DNA of 34,305 nucleotides from Methanobacteriota archaeon (GCA_012518185.1 JAAYTA010000031.1:1-34305), one strand, 5' to 3'. Positions 1 to 9,323 are shown, counted from the first letter of the stretch. Made by a program: numbers and translations. Notes: generated from the letters alone by a model not told the origin.

Positions 1-503
1 CTCATATTGAGTCTCATTTAAATTGGGGTGTTAGAGTTGTCCGAGTTATGCCTAACCAGCCATGTATAGTAGGTGCTTCAGCCTCAGGATTTGCGATGGG
101 TAAGTCAGCGCAAAAAGAGGATCAGGAACTGGTGCAGAGAATTTTCGACTCAGTAGGTGTAGCATTCCTGGTGAGTGAAAAACAGCTCGATGCAGTTACT
201 GGGCTAAGTGGAAGCGGCCCTGCATATGCATATATGATTATTGAGGCACTTGCTGATGGAGGAGTATTATGTGGCCTACCCAGAGACGTGGCTTTAAAAT
301 TAGCTGCTCAAACCATGCTAGGAGCAGCTAAAACAGTTCTTGAGACTGAGATGCATCCTGCAGCCCTAAAGGATTTAGTAGCCTCTCCTGCTGGCACTAC
401 TATTGAAGGGATAAGAGTGCTTGAAGAGGGGAGCCTTCGTAGTGCCTTAATAGATGCCGTGGAGGCTGCTGCCAAAAAATCAGCAGAATTGGGAAAAGGT
501 TAG
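1..503 (+). CDS. proC: Pyrroline-5-carboxylate reductase, C-terminal part (cut by window edge)
   Basis: Catalyses the last step of proline synthesis, NAD(P)H reduction of pyrroline-5-carboxylate. The reading frame is open to the left edge (first full codon at base 3). The residues before the track ATG read VVRVMPNQP, which matches the family's conserved R-V-M-P-N segment, so the ATG at 48 is internal and the true start lies outside the window. The C-terminal dimerisation domain is intact, with [10 protein letters not shown] and the signature block around [13 protein letters not shown]. It ends in TAG and abuts the stop of the convergent radical SAM gene with no spacer. Family assignment is sure; the missing N-terminal Rossmann part cannot be judged here. 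Confidence 0.95.
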   Translation, partial: HIESHLNWGVRVVRVMPNQPCIVGASASGFAMGKSAQKEDQELVQRIFDSVGVAFLVSEKQLDAVTGLSGSGPAYAYMIIEALADGGVLCGLPRDVALKLAAQTMLGAAKTVLETEMHPAALKDLVASPAGTTIEGIRVLEEGSLRSALIDAVEAAAKKSAELGKG

Positions 504-2234
504 TTAAGTTCTTTTTTGGCGGCGTGAGCGACCTCGAAGAACTCCCATCGCAGCTCTAGGAAGTGAGCGGATTATAGATGGAGCATCCCACACAAGATCT
601 CTTTTTTGGCATATGGTAGATTCCATTAGTTCCTCCCCTCGAATCTTGAGCTGCATCATTTTCTCGATCCTTTCATTTTCAGGCAACTTTATGGCATTGT
701 CGACTTCTACGAGTAATTGCCTAGCTTCTCGAGATCGTTGAGATCTGATAAGGTGCTCTTCATCTGTGATTAGGCCTATATCTCTACGAACATCACTGAG
801 TCTATCGGCTGCATCATATGACGTTTCGGCGATAGTGTCTCTATCCATCCATAATGTCTCATAAGATAGTACATCTTTCCAATTGGGTAGTGGTAGTCGC
901 TTACGATGCTCTTCTAACGTCCTTGCAAATACTCGATACCCAAATCTCTCAGGATTCTCGAATGCAATGCTTCCAGGATCTAAGAAAGGGGCAAGTGGAG
1001 ATGTATAAACTGCCAGCCTATGATCATTATTATTCTGATCATATAATCGGCGTGTGTAGTCTGCTGATTCTAGTGCAGATTCTCGCGTCTGTTCAGGTAA
1101 ACCTATCATGAAGAATATATCAAAGCGCCTACAGTCGTTGTTTAGAGCCGCAGAAATGCTACTCTCGATGCCTGCATTATCAAATCTTCGCCCTAATGCA
1201 TATCTGACTCTTTCATCATGCGAGTCTGGAGAAAATTGAACACTGTATCGAGAGAATGTACGATTGGCCTCTCGGAAAAATGATTCAGAAGCAGGAGCAA
1301 AAAGTTCTAACACTACGTGACTGTCTAAATCCAGTCGCCTACACTCTGTAAAAAACCTATCTGCATAGTCCATCCCATTCTGTCGAATATCTCCTACCAC
1401 AAACACTGGCGCGTTTATGTAATCCTCCACATTTGCTATGTCTTGTGCAGCCTTTTCAGGAGATCGAAAAGCAGGCTTATTTCGCCCTAGCACACGGCCC
1501 ATAGCTCCACAGCTTCCACCACATACTACACAGGACAAAGAGCATCCGCGGACTGTGAATACAGAAGTTATTGGATACCGATCCCAATCTTTGAATGGTT
1601 TTGCCCCCTCCAAATCGCGATGCCTTATGACTGATCGGACAATCCAACCGTAGTCGATGTCGAGGTGATCCATGCTAGTAGGTACATAGCTAATCTCATT
1701 GGCATGGATGCCTGACTTATCCTTCCAGGTAAGATTTGGGACTGCAGAAAGATCGCCTCGCTTTTCTAGAGTATCCATTAATTGTAATAATGGCATCTCA
1801 GTAGAGTCGCCCCGTAATATCAAATCTACCTGAGGATATTGTATTAACTCTTCATGGAAATATGAAGATGAAAAACCTCCAAATAATATCTTAGAATTTG
1901 GATGTAGTCTGCGTATCATCTCAGCGATAGCGAGAGAGCCGTGCGCATGTGGGAGCCAGTGTAAATCGAGGCCGAAAACTTCTGAATCTAGACGGCTTAG
2001 ATATTTCTCTACATCTAAATTTCGATCATTGAGCATCATGGATGCCAGATTGATCAACCTTACACGGTAGCCTGCCTTAGCCAACTGGACAGCCATGGTT
2101 GTAAAACCAAAAGGATACATTTCAAAGACCGGCGTAGATGGTACTAGATCGCTTACAGGTCCATAGAATAATGATTCCTTACGGAAGTCATAGACGCTGG
2201 GGGCATGTATCAATATTAAATCTTCCTTAGCCAT
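504..2234 (-). CDS. B12-binding domain / radical SAM protein
   Basis: A radical SAM enzyme of unknown substrate. The N-terminal half (about residues 10-165 of the track ORF) looks like a cobalamin-binding domain, ending in GGFSSSYFHEEL and VDLILRGDSTE, as seen in B12-type radical SAM proteins. The cluster motif is CSLSCVVC (C240, C244, C247 of the track ORF), the CxxxCxxC that binds the 4Fe-4S. The start APSVYDFRKES...VPSTPVFEMYPFGF resembles the archaeal Ta0216-type B12/radical SAM family from memory; I could not check this. I prefer the second ATG at 2234 over 2261 because AGGTGA lies just upstream of it and nothing similar precedes the first. It is the last gene of a likely operon after uppS, about 50 bp downstream. 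Domain calls are firm; the reaction is unknown. Confidence 0.85.
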   Translation of the reverse strand: MAKEDLILIHAPSVYDFRKESLFYGPVSDLVPSTPVFEMYPFGFTTMAVQLAKAGYRVRLINLASMMLNDRNLDVEKYLSRLDSEVFGLDLHWLPHAHGSLAIAEMIRRLHPNSKILFGGFSSSYFHEELIQYPQVDLILRGDSTEMPLLQLMDTLEKRGDLSAVPNLTWKDKSGIHANEISYVPTSMDHLDIDYGWIVRSVIRHRDLEGAKPFKDWDRYPITSVFTVRGCSLSCVVCGGSCGAMGRVLGRNKPAFRSPEKAAQDIANVEDYINAPVFVVGDIRQNGMDYADRFFTECRRLDLDSHVVLELFAPASESFFREANRTFSRYSVQFSPDSHDERVRYALGRRFDNAGIESSISAALNNDCRRFDIFFMIGLPEQTRESALESADYTRRLYDQNNNDHRLAVYTSPLAPFLDPGSIAFENPERFGYRVFARTLEEHRKRLPLPNWKDVLSYETLWMDRDTIAETSYDAADRLSDVRRDIGLITDEEHLIRSQRSREARQLLVEVDNAIKLPENERIEKMMQLKIRGEELMESTICQKRDLVWDAPSIIRSLPRAAMGVLRGRSRRQKRT

Positions 2235-2285
2235 GTATTCACCTGAGAGGGGCCACCCCATAAATGGGGAGTCACAAAAAGTTTA

Positions 2286-3095
2286 TCATTTACCAAACCG
2301 GCGCTGGCGCATCTGATACGATCGAAATGCGCGCAGGAGATCAATCTTCCTAAATCCAGGCCAGTATACATCGGTAAAATATAATTCAGAATATGCTAGT
2401 TGCCATAATAAGAAGTTAGATATTCGTTCCTCCCCAGATGTCCTCAATATGAGATCCGGATCTGGGAGGTCAGCTGTATATAGATAGCTGGAAAAAGTAC
2501 GTTCATCGATATCTTCTACATCCAGATTACCACTCTTCACTTGTTTAGCAATCTGCTTTATTGCATGAATTATTTCTTGCCGAGACCCGTATGCAGTGGC
2601 TAAATTGTAATAAAAATTGCTATATTCTGCGGTTGCGCTCTCTGCCACCTCTATAGCTCTGATAACATTATCAGGTAAGAGTTCACGTTGTCCCAACACT
2701 CGTACTCGTATGCCATGACGATGTACTCTCTCATCTTTCGCTAAGCGGTAAAAATTATCTTCAAACATCTGCATAAGAGAGTCGACTTCATCGAGATCAC
2801 GATCGAAATTTTCAGTGCTAAATGCATACACTGTCAGAACTTTGACGCCCAGTTCCATGCACCAATCTAATACCTCTTCCAGTTTATCCTTACCCTTAAT
2901 ATGACCCTCGGTAGGCGTCAGTCCAAATTCTTTTGCAAAGCGCCGATTGCCATCCATGATGACTGCTACGTGATGAGGTACTGTATGCTCTTTAACCTCC
3001 TTGAGCAATCGTTTCTCATAAGTTTGATAGGCTGTACTAGCTATGACTCTTGAGACTTCACTTTTGATAGCAGCAGCCTCTTTAAGGGGATCCAT
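2286..3095 (-). CDS. uppS: cis-prenyltransferase (polyprenyl diphosphate synthase)
   Basis: Adds isoprene units in cis to an allylic diphosphate to make the long polyprenyl (dolichol-type) carrier used for N-glycan and envelope polymer assembly. HVAVIMDGNRRFAKE carries the catalytic Asp and diphosphate-binding Arg of the family. VYAFSTENF, DLILRTSGEERISNFLLWQ and SELYFTDVYWPGF are the other conserved blocks. The N-terminal extension of about 40 residues before the catalytic motif is usual for archaeal members. The start at 3095 gives 269 aa and follows GGGAGG closely; the track start at 3125 would overlap the upstream gene and has no ribosome binding site. It lies 13 bp after the marker-11 stop, so the two are probably co-transcribed. 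Confidence 0.95.
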   Translation of the reverse strand: MDPLKEAAAIKSEVSRVIASTAYQTYEKRLLKEVKEHTVPHHVAVIMDGNRRFAKEFGLTPTEGHIKGKDKLEEVLDWCMELGVKVLTVYAFSTENFDRDLDEVDSLMQMFEDNFYRLAKDERVHRHGIRVRVLGQRELLPDNVIRAIEVAESATAEYSNFYYNLATAYGSRQEIIHAIKQIAKQVKSGNLDVEDIDERTFSSYLYTADLPDPDLILRTSGEERISNFLLWQLAYSELYFTDVYWPGFRKIDLLRAFRSYQMRQRRFGK

Positions 3096-3108
3096 AATCC
3101 TCCCATAT

Positions 3109-4062
3109 CTAGCTGATGACATCATCAGGTAGTGCAGCTGCAGCTAGGCCCATATCGAAACATCCTATGCCTGCAACTGCTCCAATGCTTCCCCGTTTGC
3201 CTGTAACTTCTATTAAGCGAATCCCGCTAGCCTCAGCTGCCATAGCAGCATCATCTATATTCATTATTTCTTCCTTAGCCTTTAGACCATATTTCTTAGC
3301 TGCCTCAGGTACTACTAGTCCTTGATACATAGCAAGAGTGGTGTTTTCTGAGATGGTGTTTTCTTTTACAAAGTTGACGACGTAATCAGTCAGAGCATCT
3401 AGATCTTTTGGCTCCACGGCGAACGATACACCTACGGCTACACAATTTGTAGTCTTTTCCGGTACGTTGGGATTAAGTTGTATGATTTTATGCTCCAAAT
3501 AATGACCGATGGGAGCAGAGTTGGCTAACTTTAACATTAATACCCACGAGGCGCCTTTTTCTTTAGTATCAGTGTCATCAACTGCATATATTACTCTTAC
3601 CATCTTTGGAGTTACTACTGATACTTCTAGTCGGTGTGCTCCTCCTACCTTGGCATTGGCAGGATATACAGCTTCAATAGTTCCTGGACCTTGAGGCATG
3701 CAGGCACCGATGCCTACACTGGCACCCGCCAGGCCTACCCATGTTGTGCGAACGCGATCTCCTTCCACTTTCAATGATTTTAATCCTTGGCCGCCAACGT
3801 CCTTGGCAGCTGGACCAAAGCTTACTTCCCTCTCTCCTATGATCGTGTCCATTATCAGAGTGGTGCCCTCAACTCTTATATCTGTGATAGCTCCGCCTGC
3901 ACGGCGGCGATTTACCGCGTCCCATTCTACGGGCCCCTTAGCGGAACATTCTTCGATAATCCTAGCTTTACCATTCTCTTCGTCTACCAGTGTGTAAACG
4001 CCCCGGCAGAACATCTTGCCATATTTCCGGGTTATATCATCCGGTCTGAGTATCTGGCTCAT
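3109..4062 (-). CDS. Methanogenesis marker protein 11 (TiaS-like fold)
   Basis: A 317-aa protein related to the tRNA-Ile2 agmatinylcytidine synthase (TiaS) superfamily. The diagnostic stretch VDDTDTKEKGASW (residues 161-173) matches, as I recall it, the DDTDTKEKGA motif of methanogenesis marker protein 11, a family largely restricted to methanogens and relatives whose function is unproven. The C-terminal VTGKRGSIGAVAGIGCFD resembles the TiaS G-K/R-G-x-I-G-A-x-A block. It lacks the C-terminal zinc ribbon and OB region of true TiaS and is shorter than TiaS (about 420 aa). The start is supported by GGAGA 8-12 bases upstream. It ends in TAG and heads the operon with uppS and the radical SAM gene. 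Plain TiaS is the alternative and is less likely on length. Confidence 0.8.
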   Translation of the reverse strand: MSQILRPDDITRKYGKMFCRGVYTLVDEENGKARIIEECSAKGPVEWDAVNRRRAGGAITDIRVEGTTLIMDTIIGEREVSFGPAAKDVGGQGLKSLKVEGDRVRTTWVGLAGASVGIGACMPQGPGTIEAVYPANAKVGGAHRLEVSVVTPKMVRVIYAVDDTDTKEKGASWVLMLKLANSAPIGHYLEHKIIQLNPNVPEKTTNCVAVGVSFAVEPKDLDALTDYVVNFVKENTISENTTLAMYQGLVVPEAAKKYGLKAKEEIMNIDDAAMAAEASGIRLIEVTGKRGSIGAVAGIGCFDMGLAAAALPDDVIS

Positions 4063-4190
4063 CTATTTCTCTCCAAAATCGGGCGAACTTCAATAAGGAA
4101 GCCCGTAGATATGAGTTTGCTTTCACCTATACTGATGGGTTGCTTAATTAATTGACTAGTATGATTTTAAGATAGGATTAATCTATCATC

Positions 4191-5099
4191 TCAGCATAGA
4201 TCTAGAGATCTCTGTTCCCATCTCCGTTGTTCCTCAGGCACGAATCCATAGTCTTTAGAATCTTCAGCCTTCAGGACAATCGTACGAGATGGGATATCGT
4301 TGAGATTCAGGAGCTTACTGTTACCTCTCCATGAGCGATATAACATAAATCGCCCCTTCACCCCTAGCACCTTACCAACATGATTTCCTGCAGTGCCCAC
4401 TCTCTTTGGAGGAGTGCGAGGATATGACTTTATTGGATAATTTTCAAGATGAGTTATTTCTTCATCTATTGTTGATCTCCACGAAGCTATACGATTTCGA
4501 TAATGTGTCAAAATATTATCGCACACGTCTTTAGAAGGCGGATGCGTCCACTGTGTAGCGATCTTGGTAGCTCTGATCTCCTGTAAGATACCAAATTTCA
4601 TCGAAGTCTCCTTTTCTAAATTCCTAGCTTCCTGGCGATCGCGACATGAAAATATAGGAACTATGGCATCTGCTCCCTGTTCGATTCCTCGCCTAATCAG
4701 TCGAGATGCAGAAGTCATTCCAACTTTCACTAAGGTACCATATACTGCTAAGTAAACGACGTGTAGACGATTGCAGAAGTAATTATGCTCACATCCATCC
4801 CCTTCGCACTGTGGTTCGAAGATGCATTTTTGTATATCTGCCCAATCGCCCATGCATTCGCGGCATTGAGTAAGTCGACCTACAGATGTCTTCGACAAGC
4901 AGGGCCGATACTTATCTCCAAAACTACCAATACATCTACGCTCTTCAGAAATAGTTACATTTAGCTTATCTAGTGGTAAGGACACTATTTCTTCTAGATT
5001 CTCATCATATGCTTCTAGTCGCGGTATGAATTCATCCCATGAATAACTTAATACGTGGAATCTCGATATCTCGATTGGAGAATTCATTAGAGCATTCAC
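4191..5099 (-). CDS. DUF2797 family protein with Cys-rich zinc-binding region
   Basis: A 302-aa archaeal protein of unknown function. The middle holds a run of Cys/His (CRECMGDW, CEGDGCEHNYFC) likely to bind metal. It is followed by VYLAVYGTLVKVGMTSASRLIRRGIEQGADA, which fits the DUF2797 core: a K-V-G-M-T element then R-x-x-x-EQGA, GIY-YIG-like in appearance. The track start at 5099 is a GTG; an ATG four codons on (5087) is possible. A TATA-like ATAAATAG centred about 27 bp upstream of the GTG would suit a leaderless start there. It lies 42 bp downstream of kptA on the same strand. A nucleic-acid role is a guess from the fold resemblance only. Confidence 0.7.
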   Translation of the reverse strand: MNALMNSPIEISRFHVLSYSWDEFIPRLEAYDENLEEIVSLPLDKLNVTISEERRCIGSFGDKYRPCLSKTSVGRLTQCRECMGDWADIQKCIFEPQCEGDGCEHNYFCNRLHVVYLAVYGTLVKVGMTSASRLIRRGIEQGADAIVPIFSCRDRQEARNLEKETSMKFGILQEIRATKIATQWTHPPSKDVCDNILTHYRNRIASWRSTIDEEITHLENYPIKSYPRTPPKRVGTAGNHVGKVLGVKGRFMLYRSWRGNSKLLNLNDIPSRTIVLKAEDSKDYGFVPEEQRRWEQRSLDLC

Positions 5100-5141
5100 G
5101 CTATTTACTACAGTGACGAACTATTTATTTTGTCGTAAGAG

Positions 5142-5810
5142 TTATTCATCACTTGAGTTCTCTTCCATAACCTCTTGTTCCTCTGCCCTACTTAAGAATT
5201 CAGCTGGGACTTCATCTGTCAGATAGACTGTTTTAGCAGCTTTCTGAATGGTTATCCCACTTTCGATAGCTCTTTTAGTATCTATTTCCAAGATGATGGG
5301 AGTATCAGTTCTTACCCGTCCCGCACTGAATGCATCAGCATATGTCTTGGAAAGATGAACCATTTTACGATCAGAGGGCTTAAGACCTGTCTCCAAGATG
5401 ATGTCGGTTTCTTCCTCAGTAGTTGGATAGAACAATTCATCAGGGATATCATCAGTCGGAAGACGAAGATCTAGATCTATAGTATGGCCATATGTTGCTC
5501 TGATAAGATCAGTACTACTCTGATATCTTCCCTTGGGATCAGTCTCAATGAGCGCAATTATGTGGTGTGGCCTAAGCCAATGATAGCGTGGATTATTCTT
5601 CTTTACTGCGAAGATAAATTCTCTCATGGGGACAAAACCCTGCTCATCCATATGCAGATCAAACTTTTCGGGGAAGTGTCGTAACGCCCCTGCCATAGTT
5701 CGACCTATCCTTTCTAGCTCCTGATCACTCATGAGGAACTTGCCCGGCTCACCACACATCGGACATATGTCTCCTCTGAAATAACCATGAGCAGTACACT
5801 CGCGCAGCAT
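5142..5810 (-). CDS. kptA: RNA 2'-phosphotransferase KptA/Tpt1
   Basis: Transfers the 2'-phosphate left on RNA (classically at tRNA splice junctions) to NAD+, giving ADP-ribose cyclic phosphate. The N-terminal 25 residues contain CTAHGYFRGDICPMCG, a small zinc finger found in many archaeal KptA proteins. Next comes the RNA-binding lobe (LSK-like region replaced by MAGALRHFPEKFDLHMDEQGFVPM), RATYGHTI, LFYPTTEEETDIILETGLKPSDRKMVHLSKTYADAF, and a C-terminal catalytic lobe. RATYGHT corresponds to the R-x-x-Q-G-H-S motif, with Gln replaced by Tyr. The length of 222 aa is normal. ATTTAAG centred about 29 bp before the ATG suggests a leaderless transcript. The DUF2797 gene follows. Confidence 0.9.
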   Translation of the reverse strand: MLRECTAHGYFRGDICPMCGEPGKFLMSDQELERIGRTMAGALRHFPEKFDLHMDEQGFVPMREFIFAVKKNNPRYHWLRPHHIIALIETDPKGRYQSSTDLIRATYGHTIDLDLRLPTDDIPDELFYPTTEEETDIILETGLKPSDRKMVHLSKTYADAFSAGRVRTDTPIILEIDTKRAIESGITIQKAAKTVYLTDEVPAEFLSRAEEQEVMEENSSDE

Positions 5811-5835
5811 TCAGCAGGGATTATGAGAGGGCATG

Positions 5836-5842
5836 CTTAAAT
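5836..5842 (-). promoter_or_regulatory. TATA-like box for kptA
   Basis: On the minus strand ATTTAAG is centred about 28 bp upstream of the kptA ATG, the distance expected for an archaeal TATA box when transcription starts at the start codon. No ribosome binding site precedes the ATG. Confidence 0.45.
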
Positions 5843-5969
5843 GTTTTCATGTCAAATGACCTTATTACCTAAATTATATGTTATAATAGATACAGAATGT
5901 TTGACGCGGATATACAATTAATCAGGAATTATTACTCTAATTATTTTATCCGTTTTGAACAGTTATATA

Positions 5970-6869
5970 TTAATTACTGTAGATATTATTAGTCAGAGTA
6001 CCTGAGGCCGAGATTACTGTATTTTTCATCAACATTATAATTGTCATCGGACCTACTCCACCCGGAACAGGAGTTATGGCTGATACTTTCTCTTTAACGT
6101 CCTCGAAGTCGACGTCCCCTGCCCACCTATATCCTCTATTAGATGAGGGATCTGCAATACGATTTGAGCCCACATCTATGACCACTGCGCCTTCTTTGAC
6201 CATGTCTGATGTTATGAACTTGGGAGAGCCCATTGCTGCCACGAGTATATCTGCTGTGCGAGTAATAGATGCAAGATCTCTTGTTCTAGAGTGTGCGATA
6301 GTTACTGTAGCATTGGCTCCCTTCTTCTTTTGCACTAAAATTGCTGCTACAGGTTTGCCTACTATATTACTACGACCTACCACTACCACATGCTTACCTT
6401 CAGGATCATTGCCAGATCGTACAAGCATTTCCTGTATTCCATGAGGCGTGCATGGTAAAAATCCAGGTTCGCCTATGAGCATCTTACCTACATTAATTGG
6501 GTGAAAGCCATCTACATCCTTGCTGGGATCAATTCGAAGTATTACCTTATTTTCATCAATATGATCAGGTAGGGGTAATTGAACCAATATACCATGAATA
6601 CGCTGATCCATATTCAGAGAATCTATGAGATCTAGCAAATCTTCCTCTGAGGTATCAGCTGGTCTTATTATAGTCTGAGAGAATATTCCTAATTCCTCAC
6701 AGGCTTTACCTTTCATCCGTACATATGATTGAGATGCAGGATCCTCACCTACCAATATTACTGCTAAGCCGGGAGTTATCCCTTTCTCTATGAGTTGGGC
6801 AATATCAATCCTAAGCTCTTCTTTGATCTGTTCGGCTATCTCGTTCCCTCTAATAATCACGGTAGACAT
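5970..6869 (-). CDS. folD: Methylene-THF dehydrogenase / methenyl-THF cyclohydrolase
   Basis: Bifunctional cytoplasmic enzyme interconverting 5,10-methylene-, 5,10-methenyl- and 10-formyl-tetrahydrofolate. The catalytic region SQSYVRMKGKACEELG holds the Y-x-x-x-K pair. GILVQLPLP, DPSKDVDGFHPINVG and PCTPHGIQEML are family signatures. HVVVVGRSNIVGKPVA is the nucleotide-binding segment, and ITPVPGGVGPMTI closes the domain. At 299 aa it is complete. The start has AGGT upstream and a TATA-like TTAATATTA further up. It is transcribed divergently from fhs across a 160-bp spacer, so the two C1-folate genes could share regulation. Confidence 0.97.
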   Translation of the reverse strand: MSTVIIRGNEIAEQIKEELRIDIAQLIEKGITPGLAVILVGEDPASQSYVRMKGKACEELGIFSQTIIRPADTSEEDLLDLIDSLNMDQRIHGILVQLPLPDHIDENKVILRIDPSKDVDGFHPINVGKMLIGEPGFLPCTPHGIQEMLVRSGNDPEGKHVVVVGRSNIVGKPVAAILVQKKKGANATVTIAHSRTRDLASITRTADILVAAMGSPKFITSDMVKEGAVVIDVGSNRIADPSSNRGYRWAGDVDFEDVKEKVSAITPVPGGVGPMTIIMLMKNTVISASGTLTNNIYSN

Positions 6870-7037
6870 TGGACGACCTGTTAACGGTAGCTCATATTAT
6901 CTAATTAATATTACGAGTACTACTCTTACTGAATGAGTGCAATACAAATATAATGATGAAACATTTTATTCTACGTATCGTAGCTTTGGATAATATTACA
7001 ATCTTTTTTAATCATACAAATCATATTTCAGGTGTTC
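6870..7037. promoter_or_regulatory. Divergent promoter region folD / fhs
   Basis: An AT-rich 168-bp spacer between two outward-facing C1-folate genes. TTAATATTA near 6902-6912 could serve folD. TAATATT near 6991 or TTTTTTAAT near 7004-7012 could serve fhs. No obvious long palindrome was seen. Confidence 0.4.
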
Positions 7038-8720
7038 ATGAAATCTGATATAGATATCTCTCAAGATGTATCAATGCAGCCTATTAATGATGTTATCAAA
7101 TCATTGGGGTTGAGTAGTGAAGAAATCCATCCATATGGAGACTATATGGCAAAGATACCTCTTAAAATCTTACAGCAATTTGATGATCGCCCGGATGGAA
7201 AATTAGTGCTAATATCAGCAATTACTGCCACTAAGGCTGGAGAGGGAAAAACTGTCACTTCTATTGGCCTCATTCAGGCATTAGGAAACCTGGGTGTAAA
7301 GGTAATAGGAGCGTTGCGGGAGCCATCTATCGGACCAGTCTTCGGGATTAAGGGAGGAGCTACCGGAGGAGGAATGTCTCAGTTGTATCCTATGTGGGAT
7401 ATAAATCTTCATTTTACTGGCGATATACATGCAGTATCATCAGCTCATAATCTGTTATCATCCATAGTAGAAAATCATATCGCAAAGGGTAATGAGCTAA
7501 ATATCGACATAACAAGAATTGTGTGGCAAAAAGTTATAGATATTAACTGCCGAGAATTGCGTAGAACTATAGTAGGATTGGGAGGACGGATGATGGGAGG
7601 AGTGCCTCACGAAAGTGGCTTTATTATCACCGCAGCCTCTGAAATCAGTGCAATTCTCTCTCTAACTACATCTATATCTGATCTACGTTCAAGGCTGGAA
7701 AATATTGTCGTAGCATATGATATAGATGGGAGGCCAGTGCGTGCCCGACAGTTTAATTGCATCGGCGCTATGATGCTGTTATTAAAGGATGCTATTAGTC
7801 CCAATATTGTACAAACTTTAGAAGGCCAACCGGTATTTGTGCACGGATTCCCATTCGCTAACATTGCACATGGAGCTAATTCGCTCATCGCGACCAAATA
7901 TGCCCTCAAGCTTGCCGATGTCGTCGTTACTGAAGCGGGATTCGCCACGGATTTGGGGGCAGAAAAGTTCTTCGATATAGTTTGTCGTCAGGGAGGATTT
8001 ATTCCCAATTGCGGAGTAATTGTGGCAACTGTTAGGGCATTGAAAATGCATGGCGGAGCTAGTCTCGAGGATACTTTAAGGTCCAAAACTACTGATATTA
8101 CTGTTCTCAAAAAAGGATTTGCCAATCTTGACAAGCACATCGACAATATTCGACGATATGGTATCCCCGTAGTTGTAGCCATAAATCATTTCCCTACAGA
8201 TACTGATGAGGAAATTGAGCTTATTCATGCTCACTGCGATGAACTAGAGATTCCTTGCGCACTATCGACAGCCTTTTCCGAAGGAGGTAGGGGAGGGCTA
8301 GATTTAGCCAGAACAATTATGAAAACGTTGAGTGAAGAGGATGGAAATTTTCAGTACCTCTATGATTTAGATCTACCTATTCACGATAAGATAGAGAGGA
8401 TAGCTACTGAAATCTATGGCGCTAGTGGTGTTGAATATATTGGCACTGCTATGAGAGATATAAGATCGATTGAATTGGCAGGCGGTGGGCATCTTCCTAT
8501 CTGCATAGCCAAGACTCAAATGTCGCTATCAGATGATCCAAAGCTCAAAGGGGCGCCTGAAGGATGGATCCTCACTGTTCGAGAAGTATTAATGTCAGCT
8601 GGGGCCCGATTCATCATCCCAATTTGTGGAAACATAATGTTGATGCCAGGGCTGCCATCACAGCCAGCTGCAGAAGGCATAGATTATACTAATGAGGGGC
8701 GTATCATAGGATTAGATTAG
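7038..8720 (+). CDS. fhs: Formate--tetrahydrofolate ligase
   Basis: Makes 10-formyl-THF from formate, THF and ATP. The P-loop reads TATKAGEGKTVTSIGL (residues about 65-80), close to the family T-P-T-P-A-G-E-G-K-T-T. REPSIGPVFGIKGGATGGG, NLHFTGDIHAV, GRPVRARQF, TEAGFATDLGAEKFFDI and GNIMLMPGLP are all conserved blocks. At about 560 aa it is full length. The track start is a GTG at 7032, two codons before this ATG. AGGTG overlaps that GTG, so it looks like part of the ribosome binding site for the ATG at 7038. It ends in TAG and overlaps the convergent DUF3786 gene by 9 bp. With folD next door and purH in the window it fits THF-based C1 supply for purines. Confidence 0.97.
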   Translation: MKSDIDISQDVSMQPINDVIKSLGLSSEEIHPYGDYMAKIPLKILQQFDDRPDGKLVLISAITATKAGEGKTVTSIGLIQALGNLGVKVIGALREPSIGPVFGIKGGATGGGMSQLYPMWDINLHFTGDIHAVSSAHNLLSSIVENHIAKGNELNIDITRIVWQKVIDINCRELRRTIVGLGGRMMGGVPHESGFIITAASEISAILSLTTSISDLRSRLENIVVAYDIDGRPVRARQFNCIGAMMLLLKDAISPNIVQTLEGQPVFVHGFPFANIAHGANSLIATKYALKLADVVVTEAGFATDLGAEKFFDIVCRQGGFIPNCGVIVATVRALKMHGGASLEDTLRSKTTDITVLKKGFANLDKHIDNIRRYGIPVVVAINHFPTDTDEEIELIHAHCDELEIPCALSTAFSEGGRGGLDLARTIMKTLSEEDGNFQYLYDLDLPIHDKIERIATEIYGASGVEYIGTAMRDIRSIELAGGGHLPICIAKTQMSLSDDPKLKGAPEGWILTVREVLMSAGARFIIPICGNIMLMPGLPSQPAAEGIDYTNEGRIIGLD

Positions 8721-9323
8721 AGCGGATAATTTTCGTAATAGGATAGATCCTACTTCAGCAAGATCTTCCACTGGAAGATACATGGACGCAGTTGAATCAA
8801 ATAATACATTAGCTGAGCCCAGGATTTCATCATCTCCAGACCATATTATTATTGTAACTGGTATCTTAGGGAATGGAAGTAATCGTATAGATGCATCTCC
8901 GAATGAGAGTCTAACTCCATCAAGACGCTCTCCGACTATCTCGAGCATTTTTGGCCTATGTTGGAACTTAGAGGCAATTTTATCGATTATTCGTCGCTTG
9001 AACGCCTTGAAATATGCATACCCTCCAGGCAATTGGTAGAAAGGAATTAACTCTCCAGTTGGAATTATTGGAACAGCACCGTCTAGATAATGGAGAGTTA
9101 GTATGCTCTCAACCACTGATGTTTTCCCGTAACTCGTTGAGATTACTCGTGAACTAACATCTACTATACGTTCATTGCCAAGGGATGAAAATACTATACA
9201 GTCATCTTCTAGCTGAGAATTAGAATTCCTCGCTACATCTTTCAGATCTCTAGATAATAATGCATCCCATGCCATATCTAGGATATGTTGATAGTTGCCT
9301 CCTTCATATTGTTTGATCGACAT
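8712..9323 (-). CDS. DUF3786 domain protein
   Basis: A 203-aa soluble protein of unknown function. YQLPGGYAYFKAFKRRIID, LSFGDASIRLLPFPKIPVTIIIWSGDDE and SANVLFDSTASMYLPVEDLA match the DUF3786 pattern. From general knowledge, family members occur mainly in anaerobes and are often seen near corrinoid or C1 genes, but the biochemical role is not established. It lies 4 bp after the NodB deacetylase stop on the same strand, so the pair is translationally close. Its end overlaps fhs by 9 bp tail to tail. Confidence 0.8.
   Translation of the reverse strand: MSIKQYEGGNYQHILDMAWDALLSRDLKDVARNSNSQLEDDCIVFSSLGNERIVDVSSRVISTSYGKTSVVESILTLHYLDGAVPIIPTGELIPFYQLPGGYAYFKAFKRRIIDKIASKFQHRPKMLEIVGERLDGVRLSFGDASIRLLPFPKIPVTIIIWSGDDEILGSANVLFDSTASMYLPVEDLAEVGSILLRKLSALI

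Noticed and set aside
3698-4155. Plus-strand ORFs of 99 and 122 aa over the marker-11 gene
   Set aside because: They are antisense to a conserved gene, low in complexity of pattern and match no family; they are shadows.
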